Below, one piece after another: positions 22,201-30,077 of a DNA stretch of 64,000 bases. The notes below the pieces were generated by a model, which was given only the letters and a program-made list of their open reading frames with translations, ran no database searches and was not told the origin of the DNA. Where the stretch lies: positions 39,909,198 to 39,973,197 of the forward strand of contig OZ020515.1 of the NCBI GenBank assembly GCA_963971425.1, in the 5' to 3' direction. Position 1 is the stretch's first letter. Every line of letters starts with the position of its first letter. A program made the position numbers and the translations under genes. This stretch comes from Bryoerythrophyllum caledonicum. Its lineage: Eukaryota; Streptophyta; Bryopsida; Pottiales; Pottiaceae.

Positions 22201-23004
22201 GCCCAACAGGCAATCACAAAGAGAAAGTGTATTGCAAAGATTGTCCAGGATGGGAGGAGTACTGCGGCTCCCACATATACTGGAATGATGCACAATTACC
22301 AGAAGAACCGGGAAGAGCGTATGCAATTCTTCTTCTGCAACGATGATATTGAAAGGTGCGTCAAGGGTACCAGGTGCAAGTGGGTGGTGTCAAAACCAGC
22401 TGTGCCAGAGGTTTGGCCAGTGAAGATGGGTACTAACCTAACTACCTCTGAGATTCTTGCACTACAAACTGCAGGATTTCAACTTCAGCCACGTGCTGCA
22501 ATATCGCCTCGTCGATTATTCGAAGGTCAGGGGATTCCTGTCGATTTGTCCGGATATACTCTTCCGGAATTCCCTGATGATCATCCCTCCCTCAGGTTTG
22601 GAAAAAAAATTCGTAGGAATGCAAAAGCACCTTCAACGAAACAGGCTAATGTTTGTGCATCCGCCATTTTGGTCAGAGGTAGTCTCCGCCGATTGACCAT
22701 GATACCTATTCCAGCTATTGGATGCATTGTTACTTTTGACTCCAGAACTCCTCCAAAAATCGAACAATATTCCATCACTGTTGGACAGTTCCCCACTTGT
22801 TCCTGTCCATTCTTTCAAGAAATGATGAAGAAATCTCTAGGTAAGCGAGATCAGTGGACAAATTGTAAGCACTTGTATTACATCTTCATTGTTATCTGTG
22901 GATTACACTCCGATATTGATGTATTTATACATGCTCCAAGTCTTAGTTTTAACGAGATCAAGCGCATTCTTGAGAGCGGTCTACTTAGCCATCCTATTTC
23001 TTAA
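19262..23004 (+). CDS. MULE-type transposase with SWIM zinc finger, unit 1
   Basis: Two exons: 19262-21418 and 21550-23004, with donor TTG|GTATAC and acceptor TTGGACAG, in phase. The order is an N-terminal region, a Cys-rich zinc region (20140-20400, with CLGHLKCMNVDCDY and CKVCKVLPSC), then a MULE-like catalytic core with FDHVKRV (about 20872), IAVCDMQSED, GFMADSAQANW (about 21066) and CLFHWTQS (about 21163). Conserved FRYRQWGGFM ends exon 1. The C-terminal SWIM finger is CSC (22800-22808) with CKH (22864-22872). It should cut and move the element by binding its ends. In-frame TGA at 19412-19414 follows IADEGFCIVTAF, where unit 2 reads on; translation might start at ATG 19449 instead. The rest is open, so this is the best candidate for the active copy. 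Confidence 0.85.
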
Positions 23005-23367
23005 GGTTTCCTATGCCATTTGGGTAGTTTGTATTCCGGTTTTTAAACATGCAGTAAAGATGTAGTGAGACTAAAAGGGCCACTACAAGGTTTTATCTAT
23101 TCTATTGTGGATTATGTCATAGTGGCAATTTGTACAATTTTTTGTCTTGGATTTTGCTAATATCCCTCTTTATCTTGGATAATTATATATGATATGGTTC
23201 AAGTTTTGTTACTCTAAATCTACTTCGATGAATCCAATATACTAATTATTATGTAAAATTGTCCACGGTGATAGGTCCTATTTTTTACTAAAAATAATAA
23301 AAATAAATTTTTTTAATATTGAAATATTATAAATTAATCCAAAATCCTTAAAATAGTATTTTATTTC
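23005..23367. other. Right subterminal region of unit 1
   Basis: AT-rich non-coding DNA lies after the transposase stop. CACGGTGATAGGTCCT at 23264-23279 is the right-end copy of the subterminal motif shared with 9137-9153 and 48469-48484. No gene is seen. Confidence 0.5.
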
Positions 23368-23460
23368 TGCTCTAGGCTCACTGCTCACCGCTCTAGGCTC
23401 ACTGCTCACCGCTCTAGGCTCACTGCTCACCGCTCTAGGCTCGCAAAATAGCGTCGCTCC
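23368..23460 (-). repeat. Right terminal repeat of unit 1 with three 21-bp copies
   Basis: Three exact or near-exact copies of GCTCTAGGCTCACTGCTCAC plus one base (23369, 23390, 23411) are followed by GCTCTAGGCTCGCAAAATAG and the end at 23460. It is the inverted partner of 9014-9058. Copy-number difference between the two ends indicates expansion within the terminal repeat. Confidence 0.9.
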
Positions 23461-23469
23461 GCGTGCAGC

Positions 23470-24240
23470 CCATACAAACGAGGATCATCGACGCGGAACC
23501 CCGGAGGGCGGATCCCTGGAGGGCGGACCTCGATGAGGAGCAGTTGCATAACTGAACCCCAAGGGTGGATCTCGTGCACACAGCCAGCAGGTGGGAGGTG
23601 CCGCTGCACATCACCAATACGACGTGGGATCACCTGGGAAGCACCAGCAGGTGGAGGAGTCTCGAAGGGCGGAACCCGGAGGGCGGAATCCTAAAGGGCA
23701 GAATCCCGGAGGACGGATCCCTGGAGGGCGGACCTCGACGAGGAACAGCTGCATAACTGAATCCCGAAGGGCGGACCTTGTGCATACAGCCAGCAAGTGG
23801 GAGGTGCCGCTACACATCACGACGTGGGATTACCTGGGGAGCACCAACAGGTGGAGGAGTCCCGGAGGGCGGATCCCTGGAGGGCGGACCTCGACGAGGA
23901 GTAGTTGCATAACTAAACCCCAAGGGCGGATCTCGTGTACATAGCCAGCAGGTGGGAGGTGCCGCTACACATCACGACATGGGATCACCTAGGGAGCACC
24001 AACAGGTGGAGGAATCTCGAAGGACGGAACCCCGGAGGGCGGACCTCGTGCGCACACAGCCCATACCAACGAGGAGCAGCTGCATTGAGCAAACGAGGAT
24101 CATCGAGGCGGAACCCCAGAGGGCGGATCTCTGGAGAGCAGACCTCATGCACACAGCCCATCCAACGAGGAGTAGCAGTGCATTATCACAAAGGGTGGAC
24201 CTCTTGAGGACAGCTGCACCAGCTAGGGCGGGACCTCGAC
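23470..24240 (+). repeat. GC-rich GAGGGCGGA repeat block, right part
   Basis: This continues the block at 8340-9013. The recurrent order CCTGGAGGGCGGACCTCGAC, GAGGAGCAGCTGCATAACTG, CACACAGCCAGCAGGTGGGA and CATCACGACGTGGGATCACC appears about four times, with a period near 170-190 bp. It precedes the gag-like ORF, so it may be the 5' untranslated region of that element. Confidence 0.85.
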
Positions 24241-24275
24241 ACCCTTCGACAACTAAAAGGGCAGAGTGGAAAGCA

Positions 24276-26276
24276 ATGGCAACCGGTTCCTCCTCACACA
24301 TGGCCATTTGCCCGGCCATCCCCAAGGATCTCCTTGAGCTCACGGAGCTCAAGGAGGACCTCCTACGCATGGGTTGTCTCTCCCTACTTGAGTTTTGCTG
24401 GAGTTTTTGTGTTGATTCTACCATAGAGGAGATGCGGAGGAACCCACTTCCTCAGCCAAAGGGGGACAGCATCCGTGCTTGTCCCGATAGGTGGACCATG
24501 GGTAGGTGGCAAGAAGTTTATGGATTCCCACTACAAGGAGGAGGATGGACCAGTTTGAAGAAGGAGGAGTACGCCAAGGGGTGTTTCAGCACCAAGGACG
24601 CCAAGAACGGTTACTCGTTACAGGATCGCTCAGACCCGCGGGCCAAACGGGTCTTTGCCTTCCTCGTGCCCATCCTACACCCCGAGAAGCCCTCCCAAAT
24701 CACGGTCACCCTTGCCAACACTGTGTATGGGTCCTTTTTGGGAGAGAGAATGGTGAATTGGGCCATCATCGTCAGAGAAGTGGTGCTCAGGTTGGTGAAG
24801 GGCATCACCAATGCCAAGCGATCCCCCCTCTGTCCCTTCTTGATCCATCTCTACCACCACTTTAAGGAGACCACTCCTGAGAAGGACATCGCGTATGGGA
24901 CCCAGCTCATGTTGAAGAAGTTCGAGGGGACCGAGTCGGAGCCTGAGCCAGGATCTGAAGGAGGTAGCAGTGCATCGCAGTCGGAGGAGGAGGTGTTACC
25001 ACCGCCCAAGTGCCAGAGGCAGAGACATGGAGGAGCCCCTGCCACCAGGACCCGTGCAGCCATCCGTGCTGCAGCTATTGGACCAGCACAACTCAGAGGT
25101 AAGACTTACCCGGCCTTTGAGTTGATCGAGGCCCTTCGAGTGTATGTGGATGATGTAGATAGGACTTTGGGGCACGTTAGTGGTTTGGTGGGCAACCCTC
25201 CACGGGAGGGATTGATTGCTGCGGTCAAGGAGAGAGTTGGAGGGGCGGAGGACCTTCGCCTCATGGAGCAGAGAGTACACCGGTTCACCTTGGACGTGAC
25301 GAAGATGAAGAGTAGGGCGATGGAGGCAGAGGGGGCATGTAGAGAGGCTCTCCTGCAAGCCAATGCCTCGGCAGCAGCATTGCAACAGGTGGAGAACGCA
25401 TTACACTTCCCAACGGATGCGGTTGCCAAGGCCAAGATGTTCGATGCCAAGTTGGAGAGAGATGGCCATATTTCCGACAAACAGGTGATTTCTTTTATGG
25501 TGGAGCAGACCATTAAGTTGGAAGAGGCTTATGCTAACATGAGGGTGTTGGTGGGCAACCTCACCCACATTCTCTCCAAGGTTGGAGAGGATCTTGACAG
25601 TTCGCGCAAGGATGCAGATTCGGGGTCCGATACGAACTCGGGTGGGCAAGGTTTGGGTGGCCAAGACAAGTCAAAGGAGGTGGTTGATCTTGATAGCCCA
25701 GACCTTCCACCCCAAGCTCCCGTGGTGGGAGTTGCTGCATGCCCTTCCCCTTCGGAGATCACCACTCAGGCACAGGGCGGTTGGAAGGAGGACACGGGTG
25801 TCACGGGGGAGCCTTCATCCAAGGTTGGTCCCCACACCCTCCCTCTTGGAGACCCCGTTCACGACGCGCCATTCGTGGCGCCTTTACCGAGTGTATCTCA
25901 CCCCGTGAGGTCCACGAGTGAGAGCTCCGCTTACTTGCACCTTCCGGTATCCACAAAGGACAAGTCCGGGCCCGTTGCTGCAGAGAAGGTCTTCACCGCG
26001 ACTCCAAGCCCGGTACCCGCCTTCACGACCCAACCCGAGCTTCACCCGAGCACCACTTCCGTGCTACTCACTCCGGGTGGCCCAAAAGCCTCTTTGACCT
26101 CGAGGGAGACCCTCCCTCGTGCGTCCGTGTCCGGACCGGCTTCCTCGTTGTCCGCAGATTTGTTATTTTCCTTGGCGACTCTTGCGAAGGCCGCCTCCAA
26201 GTCGACCTCGAGCCAGACTGCCAAGAAGCGGAAGAGGAAGGAAGAGAAGAGAAGACTTGAGGAGTCGACCCGGTAG
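24276..26276 (+). CDS. Intact gag-like coiled-coil ORF of the LTR-type insertion (666 aa)
   Basis: I chose ATG 24276 (MATGSSSHMAICPAIPKDLL) because upstream sequence in the same frame is GAGGGCGGA repeat. Features in order: a helical N-terminal region, WTMGRWQEVYGFPL, NGYSLQD, FLVPILHPEKPSQ, an acidic Ser-rich linker, a basic stretch (PKCQRQRHGG), a long predicted coiled coil (about residues 300-450) with ALHFPTDAVAKAKMF and MRVLVGNL, then a Ser/Thr/Pro-rich tail and a basic end (KKRKRKEEKRR). The same landmarks occur in the broken copies at 4847-6909 and 62090-63955. It is probably the Gag/ORF1 of a non-autonomous gypsy-related element; no zinc knuckle or protease is visible. It is the only intact copy. 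Confidence 0.6.
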   Translation: MATGSSSHMAICPAIPKDLLELTELKEDLLRMGCLSLLEFCWSFCVDSTIEEMRRNPLPQPKGDSIRACPDRWTMGRWQEVYGFPLQGGGWTSLKKEEYAKGCFSTKDAKNGYSLQDRSDPRAKRVFAFLVPILHPEKPSQITVTLANTVYGSFLGERMVNWAIIVREVVLRLVKGITNAKRSPLCPFLIHLYHHFKETTPEKDIAYGTQLMLKKFEGTESEPEPGSEGGSSASQSEEEVLPPPKCQRQRHGGAPATRTRAAIRAAAIGPAQLRGKTYPAFELIEALRVYVDDVDRTLGHVSGLVGNPPREGLIAAVKERVGGAEDLRLMEQRVHRFTLDVTKMKSRAMEAEGACREALLQANASAAALQQVENALHFPTDAVAKAKMFDAKLERDGHISDKQVISFMVEQTIKLEEAYANMRVLVGNLTHILSKVGEDLDSSRKDADSGSDTNSGGQGLGGQDKSKEVVDLDSPDLPPQAPVVGVAACPSPSEITTQAQGGWKEDTGVTGEPSSKVGPHTLPLGDPVHDAPFVAPLPSVSHPVRSTSESSAYLHLPVSTKDKSGPVAAEKVFTATPSPVPAFTTQPELHPSTTSVLLTPGGPKASLTSRETLPRASVSGPASSLSADLLFSLATLAKAASKSTSSQTAKKRKRKEEKRRLEESTR

Positions 26277-27659
26277 TAGGGTCAGTATCTTAGTTTATAG
26301 GTCATTGTTCATTCGTGGACTAGGCCCCGGTTTGACTTTGGAGTTTGACTTGTTTTGCCTTGGGAGTTGTGTTTAGATACCTTTTGACTTGGCGTTGAGT
26401 TGGTGGGATGACGGCTGCGCCGTCAAGGGTAGTTAATGCCACCATGTTTAGTTTGATGGCATCTCTTGTTTTGGACGCTAGTTTGTGTTTGCTGCAGTAT
26501 AAGTGGGGAGCCTCTTGGCCCCTCTCTTCACTGCTTATTGTGTGTATTTACTTTTAGTTTGAATTCTAAACCTACGCTCTTAGAAAACCTTTCACGGCTG
26601 GAGAGCTCAGATTGCATACGTGATTGTGAGTACCATTTCAAGTAGTCCACTCCTCAAGTCTATACTAACCACCGAAGTTGTGGTTTCCTTGTTCCATCAA
26701 GTAGAGTTAGTCGTGTGGATGGAAATAACAAGTGAGATGGCTAGGGGGTTAGTCGGATGTGACTCTAACTCTAACTCGTGTAATTGTTTCCTTGTTCCAT
26801 CAAGTAGGGTTAGTCCGGGTGGATGGGAATAACAGGTGAGATTGTACGGGTTCAGGGAAGGACAAGGGGGGAGTGACTGGTGAGGGAGGAGTCTTGGTGC
26901 GCCTTGTGTGACCTACCGGTGGCGGATGTAGCCGGTTGTGAGGGGGTTGTTAGATTCCTGCTACACTAACCTTTGGTCGGATGATTGAGTCGTAAGGAGC
27001 ATTAACTTACCTTAAAACATTAAATCTAGTCTCAGTCTTCTCCTTTGTGCGGATGTCTATTGGTAAGGACTGACCCAAAAACCATGTGTTAAGGATTGAA
27101 TAGGACCTGGTTAGATCCCTTGTGCAGATGTCTATGCGGATACAACTAGGACCTACTCTAACAGCTCGGGTTACCTTGAGGGACGGACGGAAAGCTAACT
27201 AACCCGCCTTTGTGCGGATGTCTATTAGAGGTGAAGGAGGAAGGACGTCGTCCTCTGAAGGAAAGGAGTAGAGCCTATGGTCCCTTGTGCGGATGTCTAT
27301 GTGGATCCCCTAGATAAAGCTCTTTTAGCCATGTCGAGGTAAAGGAAGGACTACTAATTCAGATGGTAGGTAGGTAAAACTACATGGCCGCCACGAGAAT
27401 TACACAAGTTCTAGAGGCCAAGGGCCTAAACCCCCCCCTTAATGGAGGAAATACAGTGAAACCACAACCATCCCAAGTTAGAATTAGGAGTCGATAGAAT
27501 AGAAGGAAGGAAGAAGAGTTGTTACTTGTGTCAAACCCCAAAATCTCTACGAGTCCACGGAGCAATCATCCGTGGTGATATACCCCCCCTCCGGATGCTT
27601 ACGATCTCCGGATGTCCATAGTGTACATGGGTGTATAGTTGTTCCTCCACAAGGACTAA
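26277..27659 (+). other. Non-coding 3' part of the LTR-type insertion
   Basis: There is no conserved ORF. Four copies of TGTGCGGATGTCTAT-like sequence occur at about 27049, 27120, 27211 and 27287, about 70-90 bp apart. The sequence TTGTGTCAAACCCCAAAATC at 27526 loosely resembles the element start at 8025 and could be the 3' LTR start, but the match is weak. Confidence 0.4.
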
Positions 27660-27841
27660 GTGGGTGTCCGCCGTGGGTTTCCGCCGTGGGTATCCGCCGT
27701 AGGTTTCCGCCGTGGGTTTCCGCCGTAGATTTCCACTGTGGGTGTCCGCCGTGGGTGTCCGCCGTGGGTGTCCGCCGTGGGTATCCGCCGTGGGTGTCCG
27801 CCGTGGGTTTCCGCCGTGGGTTTCCGCCGTGGGTGTCTGCC
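27660..27841 (+). repeat. 13-bp tandem repeat, 14 copies
   Basis: Fourteen head-to-tail copies of GTGGGTTTCCGCC, with G/A/T variation at two sites, span 182 bases. The array produces open frames on both strands (HGGHPRR-type or VSAVGFRRG-type), which I regard as non-coding. Confidence 0.92.
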
Positions 27842-28077
27842 CAAGGAGCAAAGCCCTTCCCCTATGGTAAAGGGGAAGGGTGGTTGTAGATAAGACTGAA
27901 CCGTATGGTCTAACCTTTCTTTCTTTCTTAGTATGTATCTATTGTGGTATCTTTAGCATTGTATAGTTTTAGGATTTGTTGTTAGTCATTGTAGGTCACG
28001 GTGATTCTCTGTGGGAACGAATACCTTAGGGTATCTTTGTGTTAAGATGTGAATACTTGCCAACACGTGCTACGACA
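27842..28077 (+). other. Putative 3' LTR end of the LTR-type insertion
   Basis: CTCTGTGGGAACGAATACC near 28008 is the type of motif found close to the 3' ends of Athila/Tat-like LTRs. The stretch ends CTACGACA at 28077, immediately before the interrupted integrase. Confidence 0.5.
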
Positions 28078-28459
28078 CGCGTTCCTTCAACCCATTCGCT
28101 TTCGGATTGTAGGGAGTCGTCTTCCTCTGTCGGATGTCATATCATCCGGTGAGGTCAGACACCACCTCGTTTAGAAAATGGGTCCCTCGGTCACTTACCA
28201 ATTCCAACGGATGTCCAAATCTCATTATGATTCGCTCGAAGAAGAACCTTGCCGATGTCTTCGCATCGTTCTTTCGGGTGGCTCGAGCTTCTACTCATTT
28301 CGTGGCATAATCCGTTGCAAGGATGATGTACCGATGTTTCTCACTTCCCAAAGGCTGGAACGGACCTATAAAATCAACTCCCCACTTCTCGAAAGGTGCC
28401 AATGGTACGATTGGGGTCATTGGCCGATGATTCCGGAAAGTTGGATTTCCGGTACGTTG
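28078..28459 (-). pseudogene. pol: Gypsy integrase catalytic core (second piece)
   Basis: The minus strand encodes CQRTGNPTFRNHR, WGVDFIGPFQPLG, YIILATDYATK (then TGA in place of the usual Trp), HPLELVSDRGTHF and PYNPKANG. These are the first two catalytic Asp residues and the conserved PYxPxANG of retroviral-type integrases. It is cut by unit 2 at the zinc-finger side (28460) and by the LTR-type insertion at the C-terminal side (28078). The pieces at 48595-48720 and 7500-8024 complete it. Confidence 0.88.
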
Positions 28460-28468
28460 GCATGGATC

Positions 28469-28525
28469 GAGGGAGTCTTATTCATGAGCGGTGAGCGGAG
28501 AGCGGAGAGCGGTGAGCAGAGAATT
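28469..28525 (+). repeat. Left terminal repeat of unit 2
   Basis: GAGGGAGTCTTATTCATGAG is followed by GCGGTGAGCGGAGAGCGG and a further GCGGTGAGCAGAG. It is the inverse of 48537-48585 and more diverged in its outer 20 bases than the other ends. Confidence 0.85.
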
Positions 28526-28716
28526 CAACCACGGAGAGCAGAAAATATTCGAATATTCCAAGAATATTCGAATATTTAGTGAATATTTGAGGAATATTTT
28601 TTCCATTTTCAGGATTTAGGGTTCCCCGCTAAATTTAGACATGACCAAAATCGGTAATTGGTATCTGTTCTTCAAAAACAGATTAAACATTTTGTACTAA
28701 CTTTAGAACTTCTCAA

Positions 28717-28935
28717 TACCAAAAGGTTACACCGTACCCTCTTCGTACCGATGTTTATACAATTACTTCTACGTTACAAGAGGTTAAACCGTACCCTCTC
28801 GACCCCAAGAAATTACAGTATAACCTCTTGGTACGAAGAGGTTATAGTATAATGGATCGGTGCCAAGAGGTTTTGGTATAACCTCTCGGTACCAAGAGGT
28901 TACGGTTTAGGGTCTCGATACCAAAAGGTAAATCC
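28717..28935. repeat. 29-bp tandem repeat containing CTCTTGGTACCAAGAG-like palindromes
   Basis: The word AGGTTAYRG and its variants start at 28781, 28810, 28839, 28868, 28897 and 28926, an exact 29-bp step, with an earlier copy at 28724. Between them sits a near-palindrome of the CTCTYGGTACCAAGAG form, so the array alternates inverted half-sites. The GGTACC core recalls the intron 2 palindromes of the same unit. Confidence 0.8.
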
Positions 28936-29149
28936 CTAACGGACCAAACGTCCCCTCAGGGTCAAATTGGATTTTGGGCATGTACCTACAATTTGGAAAA
29001 AATCCTTTTGTATTGAAAATTTTATATAAGATAGCCTCCGATAAGAGCTTCGTGGAGATATGGACAATTTTATTTTTTGGATTTGTGGTTTGAAAGTTAG
29101 TACCACTTAAAGCCAAAAGTGGGGACTCCGGGCACCTCCAAATTTTTTG

Positions 29150-29690
29150 ACAAAAGTTTCTATTGACATTGAGATTTTTCACACATAAAGAAAATTTCCT
29201 TCTTTAGAAATTTAAAAAAAAATACTCTTGTCTTTAGTGTGAAAAGGCATTTTATTCCAAGTCAAACATTTTCACACATTGTCGGGCAACAAAGGAAAAA
29301 AAATCATCTTTTCTACATAAAACCTAGAGATCTTCATATTTTTCACTTTTTATTTTTTCAACAACAGTATGTGGTGAAAACCTTCTTATTGACCGTTTGG
29401 ATTATCATTCGAATACATATGTAGTTCACAAAAAAAACGTGGCAATTTTGAACCTCCACTCCTTGCACACTTGTTTTGAATATGCTACACCCTTTTTTTA
29501 CCTCTAAAAATTCGTGGGTTGGGAAATATCATCATGCTTAAGATAATGGTAAAAGATTTAGACCTTGTACAATGCAAACGTTTGATACAAAGTGAAGTCA
29601 AAGTCTGTTGATCTACTCAACGTAGGGAAGAAAATGAACCATTGTTTTGACTTTAAATACTATAATCTATTAATACGTATGATGGATTGC
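29150..29690 (+). repeat. Dispersed non-coding repeat, copy 1
   Basis: It is similar by eye to 49410-49940 and, in part, to 50270-50560. Shared landmarks are TTTTCACACATTGTC, ACATAAAACCTAGAGATC, GGTGAAAACCTTCTTATTG, TTTGAATATGCTACAC, GTCAAAGTCTGTTGATC and ACTATAATCT. It is probably a non-autonomous transposon; ends are not defined. Confidence 0.6.
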
Positions 29691-30077
29691 AACCAAAATT
29701 TTATGGCATGTTTATATAGAAGTCATTTTTAAGATCACTGGTTGAAATCCAAAATTCACTTTAAAATGTGATTTTCATGTCTCTTTTTGGCAGTGGCAAT
29801 TTTGGACTGGTTTTAGAGCGAAAGTGGTCATGGTCCTTTAGGGGTTAATATATAGTTTGTCTTGGTACCAATAGGTAAGAATATAACCACTAAGCACCGA
29901 GGATACATATTGTGAGGTCAAACTGGTAATATTTTTCAACACAACAAATATCTTGATATATATTGGTGCTCTCCGAACAAAGTCATATTTTATTTTTCAA
30001 ACACCTATTCTATTACTAATCCTAGGTTCACACATAGGTTTAGGGTATACACTACTGAAATACGCTAAAGACCCGGA

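Larger units (their letters stand above)
9014..23460. mobile_element. Unit 1: complete MULE-type transposon with transposase and ParB/methyltransferase-like gene
   Basis: The element is 14,447 bp, flanked by GCGTGCAGC at 9005-9013 and 23461-23469. Its ends are inverted: GGGGAATGCTATTATGTGAGC on the left, and on the right the complement of GCTCGCAAAATAGCGTC. Both are followed inward by CTCACCGCT/CTCTAGG-type tandem repeats. Removing the element and one duplication recreates CTCGTGC-GCGTGCAGC-CCATACAAACGAGG, which matches the uninterrupted repeat copy at 8881-8908 apart from one base. A 9-bp duplication and a MULE/SWIM transposase place it in the Mutator superfamily. Contents: ParB/methyltransferase-like gene (18298-9395, minus) and transposase (19262-23004, plus), diverging from 18299-19261. 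Confidence 0.9.
8025..28077 (+). mobile_element. LTR-type insertion in the integrase, itself split by unit 1
   Basis: The insertion starts TGTCATACC (8025) and ends CTACGACA (28077), giving TGTCRTA inverted ends. Flanks are TGCGT on the left and CGCGT on the right, a 5-bp duplication with one mismatch. Removing it rejoins the minus-strand integrase in frame. Without unit 1 it is about 5.6 kb: a GC-rich repeat block (8340-9013 plus 23461-24240), an intact gag-like ORF (24276-26276), and a non-coding 3' part with a CTCTGTGGGAACGAATACC motif near 28008. I could not find two matching LTRs, so the 5' LTR may be deleted or strongly diverged. Confidence 0.55.
28526..30077. other. Left subterminal region of unit 2
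   Basis: This is 1.55 kb of AT-rich non-coding DNA, much longer than the matching region of unit 1. It contains AATATTCGAATATT-type palindromes (28548-28595), a 29-bp repeat array (28717-28935) and one copy of a dispersed repeat (about 29150-29690). No ORF is credible. Confidence 0.5.

Noticed and set aside
27531..27889. Repetitive proteins of the HGGHPRR or VSAVGFRRG type on both strands
   Set aside because: They are translations of a 13-bp tandem repeat.
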